DNA of 46,255 nt from Saprospiraceae bacterium (GCA_019187365.1 JABARE010000011.1:1-46255), one strand, 5' to 3'. Counted from the stretch's first letter, positions 35,669-45,304 are shown. The notes: a model not told the origin generated them from the sequence alone. A program made the numbers and translations.

Positions 35669-37271
35669 AGAGTAATTTTTCTTCATTATCCTGATCATTC
35701 TCGACCTGAAGTTCAAAGAATCCCATGATGATATCAAGGAGTTCTTTCATTCTTGCTCTCAATTCCGGGGTATACACAAGCTCTTGCGAAAAGTTGTTGA
35801 TTTTGTCATTATCTACTGTACATGTTCGAGGTATACCCCGTTCATGTGCACATGATGAATTATTGAAGCGATTTGCTATGTCATTGAATGGTAAATTCAT
35901 TGTAATCATTAGCTTTTTTCCATGTACTTGAAGGTTCGAGGTGAACAATTTGATGATTCTCCTTTTATCGTCAATTATGCTATTTATATACGAATTCTTA
36001 AGGCTTTTTATCAGTTCGAGGAAATTTCTGGTTTTTCGGAAAATAATTTCCCTATGATTGCTAAACTGATCTGATTTCTTGTTTAATAGTTGGATTTCAA
36101 TCAAGCACTTCTCTTTCTTTTCTTCAAATTGCACCTTATCAATCATACCTTCAATAAAGGCATCGGCTAACCTATCTAATTTAATGGATATTTGGCTTCT
36201 ACTAAGCCTTAAAGAGTCTTCAATGCTTTTAGAATCCTGGCTGTAATTTATTTGGGCTTCCATAAGTAATTCATTTAGTAAGTTGCTTTCAACCGGATGC
36301 AATTGAACATCTTCCATAGATTTTAATAGCATTTTTTCAATCATATCTTCACGAACACACTTGGTAGGACATTCCTTTGTATGACAACGGTAATAGATGT
36401 GTCCTTTAGCAATTTCTCCAATCAATGAGTAATTACATCCTTCGCATTTTAATAACCTCCGGAATAGAAAATTGTGTTTGTTTGATTTAGTATTGGTTTT
36501 TCCCTTTAGGATGTTTTGCACATCAAAGAAAAGCTTAGGGGAAATAAGGGGAACATGGTTGCCTTGGAAAGTTTTACCTTTTACTTTCATTACTCCGGTA
36601 TAGAATGGATTGTTGAGTATTTTTGAGAGTCCTTGGTAGGTAATATCTTGTCCGATTGAATTTTTTAATCCAAACTCTTTCATAATTTCAACCAATTCAT
36701 TTAGATTGTATTTTCCAGTCGCATATAGCTGAAAAGCCTTTTTAACTAATGGGCTTTTTACTGGATCGATAGCTTTAATATTCCCTCTGCCAGTATCGAG
36801 ATATCCGGCAGGAGCCATAAAGGGGTAAATACCTTGCTTTAAACGGCCGTATAGTCCTTTCATAGCCTCTTCACGAAGATTTCGAATATAATCCGAAGCT
36901 ATGACTGCTTGAATATCGGCAGCCAATCGACCACCACGTCCTTTCATATCCAGACTTTCATGTGCAAAGTGAATTTCATATCCTTGATCAATTAGATCTC
37001 CAAGAGAAGCCCAATCCTTAAGATTCCTCGCACTACGGTCTATTTTATGGATAATCACACCAGTAGCTTTACCGGACTTCACTAACTTCATCATTTTGTT
37101 GAATAACGGTCTGCCTTGTTTGGCTGCCGTTTCCTGTTCTTCAAACCATTCAGTGATATTTAGGTTATGCTTTTCCGCATAGCGAATAATCGCTTCCTTT
37201 TGTTCTTGAAGCGATACGCCAGTTCCTTGTTTGACGGTTGAAACCCGTATATATCCATAAACATTTTTCAT
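35628..37271 (-). CDS. Large serine recombinase
   Basis: 547 aa. The resolvase domain (1-150) has 'YGYIRVSTVKQGTGVSLQEQ' with the catalytic Ser11 after Arg9, plus 'IIHKIDRSARNLKDW'. The recombinase domain (about 160-270) contains 'APAGYLDTGRGNIKAIDP' and 'GLSKILNNPFYTGVMKVKG'. A zinc ribbon follows ('LLKCEGCNYSLIG...YYRCHTKECPTKC'), then a coiled-coil stretch. This is the layout of phage and element integrases that insert DNA between short att sites. It is the likely integrase of the island. Its gene lies 18 bp behind a 58-aa gene and runs into the replication-initiator-like gene. Confidence 0.95.
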   Translation of the reverse strand: MKNVYGYIRVSTVKQGTGVSLQEQKEAIIRYAEKHNLNITEWFEEQETAAKQGRPLFNKMMKLVKSGKATGVIIHKIDRSARNLKDWASLGDLIDQGYEIHFAHESLDMKGRGGRLAADIQAVIASDYIRNLREEAMKGLYGRLKQGIYPFMAPAGYLDTGRGNIKAIDPVKSPLVKKAFQLYATGKYNLNELVEIMKEFGLKNSIGQDITYQGLSKILNNPFYTGVMKVKGKTFQGNHVPLISPKLFFDVQNILKGKTNTKSNKHNFLFRRLLKCEGCNYSLIGEIAKGHIYYRCHTKECPTKCVREDMIEKMLLKSMEDVQLHPVESNLLNELLMEAQINYSQDSKSIEDSLRLSRSQISIKLDRLADAFIEGMIDKVQFEEKKEKCLIEIQLLNKKSDQFSNHREIIFRKTRNFLELIKSLKNSYINSIIDDKRRIIKLFTSNLQVHGKKLMITMNLPFNDIANRFNNSSCAHERGIPRTCTVDNDKINNFSQELVYTPELRARMKELLDIIMGFFELQVENDQDNEEKLLYDEMFNSSTEHTL

Positions 37272-37289
37272 AGTGATATTCTATCATAG

Positions 37290-37466
37290 TTAGTCTGATT
37301 TATTAAAGTCGATTGGCTCTTTGCCTTCAACTTCCATTCGATTGCAAATTTCTTTAACCAACAGCAAGTAGGCTTTGAAATTCTCTTCAGCTAATTGCAG
37401 TTCTTCTTCTGTTCTCCCCTTACAAACATCTCGTATGAATAGTGAAAGTTTGGATTCATTTTGCAT
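37290..37466 (-). CDS. Small 58-aa protein upstream of the recombinase
   Basis: A short frame from the ATG at 37466 to TAA at 37290 encodes 58 residues (MQNESKLSLFIRDVCKGRTE...to PIDFNKSD). It is helical and strongly charged, with a compact hydrophobic pattern ('QLAEENFKAYLLLVKEI'). It lies 18 bp before the recombinase on the same strand. The even spacing, codon use and in-frame organisation argue that it is real. Perhaps it is a recombinase accessory or antidote-like factor. No family recognised. Confidence 0.6.
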   Translation of the reverse strand: MQNESKLSLFIRDVCKGRTEEELQLAEENFKAYLLLVKEICNRMEVEGKEPIDFNKSD

Positions 37467-37572
37467 ATATCAAGTCTAAAGAAATCAATTCTTAATCGTA
37501 GAAGGTAGAAACTGACACAACGGAAATTTATGCCGTCTCCACTGGATATTTATAAATGTATATACTCAATCA

Positions 37573-38775
37573 ATGGACAATGAAAACACCCAAAATAAAA
37601 TAAATCCTGATATTACTTACTTTGGAGAAACAACTTTTAGGAATCAAAGGAGGCGGTTTGGTATTAAGCAAGCTGACCGGTTGATGCACACTTATATCAT
37701 TGGTAAAACCGGCACAGGTAAATCCACATTGCTTGAAACAATGATTATGCAGGACATTTATGCCGGCAGAGGATGCTGTCTATTAGACCCTCACGGAGAC
37801 TTAGTTGAAAAAGTTGTAAGTAAAATACCTGAATCGAGAAAAAATGACTTGATATATTTCAACATTCCTGATCCAAATCTTAACCTTAAATACAATCCAT
37901 TTAGAAGAGTTTCGATCGAAAAACGCTCATTGGTTGCTTCCGGTATTTTGGATGTTTTCTCCAAGCTCTGGGATAGCGCGTGGGGTGTTAAATTAGAGCA
38001 TATATTAAGACACACCATCCTGACTTTACTTGATCAACCGAAAGCAACCGTAGCGGATATAGTCGAGATACTTTTGAACAAAGACTTTAGGAAAGAAGCA
38101 TTAAGGTATGTTAAAAGCGATAGCGTGAAAAAATTCTGGAAACGAGAATTCAAAGAGTATCATAAATACGACCTGCTACCTGTTTTAAATAAAATTGGAG
38201 GCATGCTTGTTCATCCTGTTATTAAACGAGTTTTAATTGATAATCCAGAAGAAGTATCCCTAAGAAAAGCAATGGACGAAAAGAAAATCGTTTTGGTCAA
38301 TCTCTCCAAAGGTCATGTAGGGGCTGATGTCTCCCATATCCTTGGAGCCTTGTTTATTACCTCAATTGCTTCTGCTTCATTCAGCAGAGTAGATACAGAA
38401 GAAGATAAGAGAGTTCCGTTTATGGTCTATGTAGATGAATTCCATAATTTCACTACTTTATCTCTAATTGGAATGTTTTCCGAGCTACGTAAGTTTAAAG
38501 TTGGAATGACAATGGCTCACCAATATATGGCTCAACTTGATCCTGATATTAAAAGTGCGGTACTTGGAAATGCCGGAACTGTTATATCATTTAGACTTGG
38601 CACTGAAGATGCGATGCAGCTGTCAAAAGAAATGTATCCCGAATTTAATGTGGAGGATTTTATTAATCTCCCGAATTACAAGATTTATTTAAAACTCATG
38701 ATTGATGGGAAGCCGAGTAGGGCGTTTAGTGCAATTACCTCCCTGGTATATAGACAATATTTATGCTGGCTCTAA
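37573..38775 (+). CDS. TraG/VirD4-like ATPase (conjugation coupling-type)
   Basis: 400 aa. Walker A is GKTGTGKS (44-51) within 'THTYIIGKTGTGKSTLL'-type context, followed by 'CCLLDPHGDLVEKV', a phrase shared by TraG/VirD4/HerA-type DNA-pumping ATPases. Walker B is 'FMVYVDEFHNF' near residue 290. The C-terminal part ('MTMAHQYMAQLDPDIKSAVLGN', 'GTVISFRLG') matches the TraM-recognition region of coupling proteins. There is no N-terminal membrane anchor, so this is a soluble variant. It is the only conjugation-type gene seen, with no relaxase or mating-pore genes here, so the element may be mobilised by a helper. Divergent from the recombinase. Confidence 0.85.
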   Translation: MDNENTQNKINPDITYFGETTFRNQRRRFGIKQADRLMHTYIIGKTGTGKSTLLETMIMQDIYAGRGCCLLDPHGDLVEKVVSKIPESRKNDLIYFNIPDPNLNLKYNPFRRVSIEKRSLVASGILDVFSKLWDSAWGVKLEHILRHTILTLLDQPKATVADIVEILLNKDFRKEALRYVKSDSVKKFWKREFKEYHKYDLLPVLNKIGGMLVHPVIKRVLIDNPEEVSLRKAMDEKKIVLVNLSKGHVGADVSHILGALFITSIASASFSRVDTEEDKRVPFMVYVDEFHNFTTLSLIGMFSELRKFKVGMTMAHQYMAQLDPDIKSAVLGNAGTVISFRLGTEDAMQLSKEMYPEFNVEDFINLPNYKIYLKLMIDGKPSRAFSAITSLVYRQYLCWL

Positions 38776-38782
38776 GTTAAAT

Positions 38783-40375
38783 TTAATTATCATTATTAAT
38801 AATAAACATTTTATTAGATATATGCTTATTTCCATCGTAGATTTTCAAACAATAAATGCCACTTTTCAATTTTGAAATGTCAAGTTGGTACCCTTCAGTG
38901 TTTAAATAATAATCGATCGCTGACAATATTTTCCTTCCAATCAAATCATACACATCTATCTTAAAATAATTTTCAATCACATTATCCAAGTTGATTCTCA
39001 ACCAATCATTAGCTGGATTTGGATATATTTTAATATCGCTTTTACCTACGTTATCTACACCAACTTTGTGGGTTAATTTGAAAACATTGGAGTACAACTC
39101 ACAGTCTATATCAAAACAACCTAAACTGTCTAGAATCATCACAAAAGCATCTTGATCAAAATTATCATTTGATCCCAAATAACGTTTATAAGCACCAATA
39201 ATAATTAGCGACTTATCATTTAGCTCAGCAAAATCATAAAAAGTAAATAAATTAATTAGTGAACTATCTGAAAGCTTAAAATATGGTGTTACATAAGTTC
39301 TCTGCCATAATAATTCCCCAATTACATTGACTCTACTAAGTCGAAATCCAGGTGCATAGTTGGGATATACGACGCGATCCCCAGCATCATCCATGTAAAT
39401 AATGTCGTTGTTCTTACACTTTAAAATCTTAATTCCAGTCTTGGCATCAATATAATTTGGTATTAAAGTATATTTAATAGGATTATTGGCCTTATCTAGA
39501 TGAATTAAGAATGCATGCCTATAAGCCGAGTCTTTTCCAGGAAAGTTAATTAGGCTATCAAATCTTGCTGTAACTATGTAACTACTATCATTTCCTGCGC
39601 AAGTAAAATGCACCATAGTTGAAAAATTGCATGAGTCACGATCGGAACTGAATAAATGTCGACGAAATTCATCAAATGACCCATAATAAGAAATCTTTCC
39701 ATTTTCATTAAATCTAATTAGAAATGATTTTTCACAAGGGAATATCGATCCTGCAACAAAGTATTTATATTTTCCTACAATAGCATATTCATTAGATGAA
39801 AACTTAGTCATTTCGACAGGATTGTTTACAAGATAAGTAGAATTATTTTCAAGACAAATCTTATCTTCCCATATCAATCCACCACTATAATCAATTTTAA
39901 AAATATAAGCCGTATCAATTGGAGGGTTAGACTGAAACTTTGTAGAGTTTATAATATAGCCACTCCCATCATCAATAACTTGATTTCCAAATATATTAGC
40001 ATCTGGATACTCAAATTTGAATGTATTTTTAATATTTCCCTCAGTATCCATTTCCCTTAATATTGTTCCATATTTACCTCCTACAATATAGATACCAAAA
40101 ATCAAATACTCAATTGTAGGTCTTGAGCTTTTATAGAGTTTTCCTGAAAATCCATTTTGCTCCCTCTTATAAATTAGTGTGCTATCAAATCCAATTTTAT
40201 ATATGCTATTACACACTGAATCGCACATATTATTAACTATGAAGACATAACCATCATCCGTAGGTAATACAGAATAGGCAGAATTCTGTCCTGATTCCTC
40301 TAATACACTAAACGATTGAACAAAGGCAGTAGTATCACAAATGAATAAAATTATTATTATGACCAACTTCTTCAT
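38783..40375 (-). CDS. Secreted beta-propeller-like protein with T9SS sorting domain
   Basis: 530 aa. Signal peptide 'MKKLVIIIILFICDTTAFVQS', then repeated strand-turn units with 'GYVFIVNN', 'YAIVGKYKYF' and 'SLIIIGAY', as in beta-propeller surface proteins of Bacteroidota. The type A T9SS domain is at the end ('IKIYPNPANDWLRINLD', 'DVYDLIGRKI', '-SGIYCLKIYD'). Its ATG overlaps the TGA of the 1050-aa gene by 4 bp, so both are one operon and probably act together outside the cell. No enzymatic motif is visible. It is convergent with the TraG-like gene with 7 bp between stops. Confidence 0.82.
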   Translation of the reverse strand: MKKLVIIIILFICDTTAFVQSFSVLEESGQNSAYSVLPTDDGYVFIVNNMCDSVCNSIYKIGFDSTLIYKREQNGFSGKLYKSSRPTIEYLIFGIYIVGGKYGTILREMDTEGNIKNTFKFEYPDANIFGNQVIDDGSGYIINSTKFQSNPPIDTAYIFKIDYSGGLIWEDKICLENNSTYLVNNPVEMTKFSSNEYAIVGKYKYFVAGSIFPCEKSFLIRFNENGKISYYGSFDEFRRHLFSSDRDSCNFSTMVHFTCAGNDSSYIVTARFDSLINFPGKDSAYRHAFLIHLDKANNPIKYTLIPNYIDAKTGIKILKCKNNDIIYMDDAGDRVVYPNYAPGFRLSRVNVIGELLWQRTYVTPYFKLSDSSLINLFTFYDFAELNDKSLIIIGAYKRYLGSNDNFDQDAFVMILDSLGCFDIDCELYSNVFKLTHKVGVDNVGKSDIKIYPNPANDWLRINLDNVIENYFKIDVYDLIGRKILSAIDYYLNTEGYQLDISKLKSGIYCLKIYDGNKHISNKMFIINNDN

Positions 40376-43300
40376 AACTTAATAATTACATGAGACTTAT
40401 GTTTAAACATATTACTTTCTAATCTAAATAAATATAGACCTGGTTTAAGCCCGCTAAGATCTACTTTAACTCTATTATTCAGAATTAAAATATTTTCAAA
40501 GTATACACTCTTTCCCGTAACATCGTATACGTTAAATTTAATGTAGTCATCATTAGAATATCTATCAACATATAAATTAATTTCACTTTCAACTGGATTG
40601 TTGAAGAATACTGTAGGCTCTAATCTTATGCCACTTTTTTCAAATCTAGTATATTGTTGCATTGTATCTCCATTCATACTAGTATCAATGTATCTTTCAA
40701 AATATAAGACCAATAGAGCGCGAGCAAAATTCGAAACCCAAGTTGTATCTGTTGCAACGTCCTCTAATAATAAACTATCTTGTGCAGTTGGAAAATTAGT
40801 TGAGGGACTTTGTAAAAAATCTAAGTGTATTTTTTCAATAGTGTAATATTTGTTGTACTCAATTGCGGAGTTAGCCAACTGTGCCAAAATTGAATCAGCT
40901 AATAGATAATTTCCCTTACTAATTTCTAGTCCAGCGATTAGAGTTGTTTTTTCATAAACATCTTCGTTGAGTAGAAATGTGCCCAAACTCTCGTAGTCCC
41001 CAGTAGAAAAAATGGATTGCAATATTTTCATTTGATACTTGCCACGATAAAATTTATTCATTTTATATTCAGATACAAGACCGACATACTCTGGATCATT
41101 TGTAGACATATTTTCCAGTTGAGTCTCCTGATTAGCAACTATTACCTTGAAATCTGTATACTTCTGACTTAGATAAGTAAAGCTAGTATCTTCATCTTGG
41201 TATAATGTTCTATCTATTGTATCTGGTATATTATTTTGTGAACAATTAGGTGGTATTTCTCTATGAGTGAAAGCATCAATATTACTATGCAATGAATATC
41301 CAGCTGTGCATGTAGCATCAGGTTTTGGGGTTAAAAAATGGCAATGTGGAATTGCTCTTGGATTTGGACTTGGGTTTGGCACCCAATAATTAAACTTAGG
41401 TAACCTAGAAAACAATTCAGGACCATCATTGTTGTATGTATGAAAATAATTATTATTACTCTCGGATCTGCTACCTTGGTCATCAAACAACGGAACTGGG
41501 TTAATATATACGTCATTTCTAGGGTGATTAAAGCAATTTGAAATAAATTGAAACTCATTATTTCTTCCCCAAGTACGAATACCACTTGACCCATTTGATG
41601 AAGAGTAAAAATAATTTGCAAATAATTCTTTAAATCTTGAATAGGTATTAGTTAAATCCAATCCATAATTACTGTAACCAACCAAAACATTTCTTTCAAT
41701 ATCAAAACTACTATTACCACTAATTTGAATTCCACGAATTCCTTCATTAAACTGACAATCTTTAACATCCAATCCTATTACACCATTTGAATAAATATGT
41801 GAAATTCCATTAAAGGTACTCCCACCTTTAGAAAAATTACATTTATTATGAACTTTAATAGGATCAGACACAAATGAAAAAGTGCTATGTACTTCTAAAC
41901 CATATTTATTACCATAAAATTTACAATTTTCAATTTCAGGATTTGCATCAATAGATCTAATTCCTCTCCGTAAATATCCATCATCTAAATGTTGAGCTTC
42001 AAATCTGCAGTTGGTTATTTTTACATTCTTAACATTCCACATGGTAATTCCAGCATATCCAGTTGTAGAAGCAAACGCACAATCATTAAATGAACTTGCA
42101 TTATTTGAAGCAGTAAATGGCATAAAGGCCACCCCTCTTCTATGTTCTAGAAAATCTGTTGAGTTAGCTTGTATAATTCCTCCCCAAAAATCAGGTAACA
42201 AATAATTTTCATCCTTCCATGTAAATACTCCATCAACTGGCTTAATTAAAGTTGCAGTGGAAAGATAAACCACACCTGGATCGTCAGCTGCTAGTGTATA
42301 ATATTTCAAATCACCAGATGGATGTGATTTTCCTGGATTTCCCCACACTTCTATACCCCTCCAATAATCAGTTGGGCATAGATTGGAAATAGTTGCCCCA
42401 ACAACAATAAGTTTTGCTCCTCTTTTCACGACGAATTTAGCATTAGTTTTAATATCACAAGTAATCGTCAAAGATGCTGTTGGCTCAATGACAACATTCC
42501 GAAATAATTCCTTGTATGAATCCCAAATAACATTACTCCCAGCTGAAATAATTATTGGAACTGGATCTGTTTCGCACAACTCGGAATGGTCCAAATATAC
42601 TCTAATTTTATTTAATCCATTGCGAAATTTTATAAATTGCTTTAATGACATTGAGCAGGAACACCCATTGTATGTCATAAGATTATTAGAATTCACTGTC
42701 TCCTCATCCTTGTTGATATCAGATTCATCCGCAACAACACCTTTGTAAACAATATTAGTTATAGGATCTGTATAAGTATGTGATACATGAGATAGCCCCG
42801 CAATAATATGCCCAACTTCATGGTTTATAGTCGGTCCTAAAACCACCCCATCACCCTGACCTTGGAATTCAGCCCAATACCATTGATTATGCACTCGCAA
42901 ATTGCGTGCTAAATCTCCTTGTTGTGCTTCACCTCCAATACTAAAATTCTTCACACCATCTTTCCAATAAAATCTTGATCCCAGAACAAAGATATTCATA
43001 ACATTTGGATATTTACTAAACAGCGATTCCAGATGCCCTGGGGAGAAATCAGGATCACCATCACCTATCGGTTCGTTAATATCATAAGGAGCGTAATTAT
43101 GAAACCAAATTCCTCCATATATATCAGGTTCCTCACAAATTTGCTGATTTGTATAAAGTATATACTCAACTCCTAGATCATCTATATGAGGATGATTTGT
43201 TCCATCCGGTTTCTTACTAATCATCGGTTGCATCTGTGAAAAACCTGTGTTCATTTCCTGAATGATTTTATTTGCAGCAAAAATTCCATTTCTTGATGCA

Positions 43301-43524
43301 TTACCTAGTCCATTATCCGTAGGTGTATAATTATTATTCCCATTGATATCTAGAATAAAATGAATATTAACTCTTATTTTCACTCGTGGAAAATCAATTT
43401 CTTGATATTTGTCGCAAAACACTGGCGGATTTCTTTGTGTTTGAGCCTGCGCATTAGATTTTAAAAATATAATGAGCATAAATGACATGAGAATAAACAA
43501 ACAAGATTGAATTCGACTGTACAT
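40372..43524 (-). CDS. Secreted metzincin-like protease with beta-helix and T9SS sorting domain
   Basis: 1050 aa. Signal peptide 'MYSRIQSCLFILMSFMLIIF...AQAQ'. Residues about 45-300 form a zincin domain of the pappalysin (M43) type: 'RVNIHFILDINGNNNY', zinc motif HEVGHIIAGLSH (235-246) and a Met-turn-like 'SNNLMTYNG' (279-287). The third His is one residue later than in the standard HEXXHxxGxxH, so activity needs proof. Residues about 350-740 are right-handed beta-helix-like ('GIEVWGNPG', 'ITMWNVKNVKITNCRFEAQH', 'NPEIENCKFYGNKYGLEVHS'). The C-terminus is a type A T9SS domain ('FFNNPVESEINLYVD', 'DVTGKSVYF', '-PGLYLFRLES'). Cargo of the AT-rich island, translationally coupled to the 530-aa secreted protein. 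Confidence 0.82.
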   Translation of the reverse strand: MYSRIQSCLFILMSFMLIIFLKSNAQAQTQRNPPVFCDKYQEIDFPRVKIRVNIHFILDINGNNNYTPTDNGLGNASRNGIFAANKIIQEMNTGFSQMQPMISKKPDGTNHPHIDDLGVEYILYTNQQICEEPDIYGGIWFHNYAPYDINEPIGDGDPDFSPGHLESLFSKYPNVMNIFVLGSRFYWKDGVKNFSIGGEAQQGDLARNLRVHNQWYWAEFQGQGDGVVLGPTINHEVGHIIAGLSHVSHTYTDPITNIVYKGVVADESDINKDEETVNSNNLMTYNGCSCSMSLKQFIKFRNGLNKIRVYLDHSELCETDPVPIIISAGSNVIWDSYKELFRNVVIEPTASLTITCDIKTNAKFVVKRGAKLIVVGATISNLCPTDYWRGIEVWGNPGKSHPSGDLKYYTLAADDPGVVYLSTATLIKPVDGVFTWKDENYLLPDFWGGIIQANSTDFLEHRRGVAFMPFTASNNASSFNDCAFASTTGYAGITMWNVKNVKITNCRFEAQHLDDGYLRRGIRSIDANPEIENCKFYGNKYGLEVHSTFSFVSDPIKVHNKCNFSKGGSTFNGISHIYSNGVIGLDVKDCQFNEGIRGIQISGNSSFDIERNVLVGYSNYGLDLTNTYSRFKELFANYFYSSSNGSSGIRTWGRNNEFQFISNCFNHPRNDVYINPVPLFDDQGSRSESNNNYFHTYNNDGPELFSRLPKFNYWVPNPSPNPRAIPHCHFLTPKPDATCTAGYSLHSNIDAFTHREIPPNCSQNNIPDTIDRTLYQDEDTSFTYLSQKYTDFKVIVANQETQLENMSTNDPEYVGLVSEYKMNKFYRGKYQMKILQSIFSTGDYESLGTFLLNEDVYEKTTLIAGLEISKGNYLLADSILAQLANSAIEYNKYYTIEKIHLDFLQSPSTNFPTAQDSLLLEDVATDTTWVSNFARALLVLYFERYIDTSMNGDTMQQYTRFEKSGIRLEPTVFFNNPVESEINLYVDRYSNDDYIKFNVYDVTGKSVYFENILILNNRVKVDLSGLKPGLYLFRLESNMFKHKSHVIIKL

Positions 43525-43856
43525 AACTTGTTTTTTAAAGTGATAAATAACTTAAAATTAGGCTTTTTTATTCCTAAAATCTTGAAGCAATTAATATTTA
43601 AAGATAAAAATAACAAGTCATTTTAAATACTGTTGTCAACTAATCGGTTAAATATTTATTTCTTTTATGTATAAAATACAATTCAATTTGCATATAAATA
43701 TTCATAACGATTGTATATAAAGATTGTTGATATAATTTCAAAGAAAGTTATTGAGTAAATTAAGTAGTAGAATGTCAATATCTACCGTCTTTGTTTATCT
43801 ACACCTTTTAAATATACTGGTTTAGAAATTTTCTTTAAAAATCTAAATCAGTAACC
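43525..43856. other. AT-rich intergenic region between divergent genes
   Basis: 332 bp between the protease gene (minus) and the RadC-like gene (plus). It must hold promoters for both directions, but I find no exact TAnnTTTG box with a matching -33 element. No ORF, RNA gene or repeat is evident. Confidence 0.5.
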
Positions 43857-44336
43857 ATGAAAAATTTAATTGGCGCAAGCCAAATACCTCCGCTATTGCA
43901 GGTAGCAGAAGTAAAAGTTATTTACCAATCCAATTTTCCCTTTGTTCATCACCCAAGTGTTTATAGCTCAAGCGATGCAGAAAAAATATTTCGAATTAAT
44001 TGGGGTGATGACATTGAATTGGTGGAAGAATTTAATGTGTTGTTTCTTAATAGAGCTAATTATGTAATGGGAATATTGCGATTAAGTCGTGGTGGATTAG
44101 CAGGAACAGTTGCCGATCCACGTATTCTTTTTGCAACAGCACTCAAAGGACTTGCAGTGGGAATAATTGCCGGACACAATCATCCATCTGGTTCAATTAA
44201 GCCAAGTTCTCAAGATATAGAGTTAACTAAAAAGTTAAAAGAGATTGGTAGATTTCACGAAATAACATTGATAGATCACCTTATTCTTTCTCCACGTTCC
44301 GGATTCTATTCCTTCGCTGACGAAGGAATGCTCTAA
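43857..44336 (+). CDS. RadC-like JAMM-domain protein
   Basis: 159 aa, the size of the short mobile-element RadC-like proteins, which lack the N-terminal HhH part of full RadC. The JAMM metal motif is visible: 'EEFNVLFLNRAN' and GHNHPSG...SSQD (His107, His109, Asp120), followed by 'LIDHLILSPRSGFYSFADEG'. Full-length RadC was named for DNA repair, but its role is disputed; short forms are frequent on Bacteroidota mobile elements beside antirestriction genes. Located 34 bp before the ArdC-like gene on the same strand, probably one operon. Confidence 0.9.
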   Translation: MKNLIGASQIPPLLQVAEVKVIYQSNFPFVHHPSVYSSSDAEKIFRINWGDDIELVEEFNVLFLNRANYVMGILRLSRGGLAGTVADPRILFATALKGLAVGIIAGHNHPSGSIKPSSQDIELTKKLKEIGRFHEITLIDHLILSPRSGFYSFADEGML

Positions 44337-44370
44337 GTAATTCATTTTTTCACTTTTAAAATTTATTGTA

Positions 44371-45294
44371 ATGAAAACAACAACTGAACCCAAGGTTCAA
44401 CAGACTTCTAATACTTCACTTTATGATGAAGTGACGAACAGAATCATCGCCATGATTGAAAACGGTGTAGCACCGTGGAGAAAAACATGGAGCACTTATG
44501 GCTTAGCTCGAAATTATGTTTCGGGCAGACTTTACACTGGTATCAATTACATACTGATGAATAATACCGGACATCCCATTCCATACTTTGCAACATTCAA
44601 TCAAATCAAAGAGTTGGGTGGAACAATTAAGAAAGGAGCAGAAGCTAGTCTTGTCATCTACTTCAAAATGTATTACAAGGATAGCGATGACAAGACACTA
44701 ACTCCTGAAATAGCCAAGGACAGATACCAAAAAGGAGAGGACATTAAAGTATTGAGGTTCATCCGGTATTACAATGTCTTTAATATTGAAGACATTGAAG
44801 GTATTGAGATAGACCAAACCCGGTTTCCTGAGGTAAAACTCTCGGATAATGAGAAAATAACCCGATGTGAGGAAATCATCATGAATATGTCCAACCCACC
44901 GGATTTAAGGCAAATTGACTCAAATAAAGCTTTTTATTCGCCAGAACAGGATTTCATCAACCTCCCATCAATTGGACAGTTTGAGACTTCAGAACATTAC
45001 TATGCAACTTACTTTCACGAGCTGATCCACGCAACTGGTCATGCATCCAGGCTGGCAAGGGTTGAGGTTATGGACTTTTCCGGATTTGGAACTACACCTT
45101 ATAGTAAGGAGGAATTAGTAGCCGAAATGGGTGCTTCTATGTTGTGCTCTTTGGTTCAAATTGACTCAGAACAGGTTAAGGAAAATTCGATCTCATATAT
45201 GGCCGGGTGGTTAAAAGTCCTGAAAGAAGACCCTAAGTTTATTTTCAGAGTTTCTGCTGAAGCACAGAAGGCGGTAGAGTTTATATTAAATTGA
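44371..45294 (+). CDS. ArdC-like antirestriction protein (ssDNA-binding plus zincin)
   Basis: 307 aa. The N-terminal half (15-145) is the ArdC N-domain: 'LYDEVTNRIIAMIENGVAPW', 'GRLYTGINYILM', 'YFATFNQIKELGGTIKKG', 'YYNVFNIEDIEGI'. The C-terminal half is a zincin with HELIHATGH (216-224) and 'YSKEELVAEMGASMLC', as in the family. ArdC proteins bind single-stranded DNA and protect incoming plasmid DNA from restriction during conjugation. It lies 34 bp behind the RadC-like gene and ahead of a strong terminator. Confidence 0.92.
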   Translation: MKTTTEPKVQQTSNTSLYDEVTNRIIAMIENGVAPWRKTWSTYGLARNYVSGRLYTGINYILMNNTGHPIPYFATFNQIKELGGTIKKGAEASLVIYFKMYYKDSDDKTLTPEIAKDRYQKGEDIKVLRFIRYYNVFNIEDIEGIEIDQTRFPEVKLSDNEKITRCEEIIMNMSNPPDLRQIDSNKAFYSPEQDFINLPSIGQFETSEHYYATYFHELIHATGHASRLARVEVMDFSGFGTTPYSKEELVAEMGASMLCSLVQIDSEQVKENSISYMAGWLKVLKEDPKFIFRVSAEAQKAVEFILN

Positions 45295-45304
45295 TCATTA
45301 ATGG

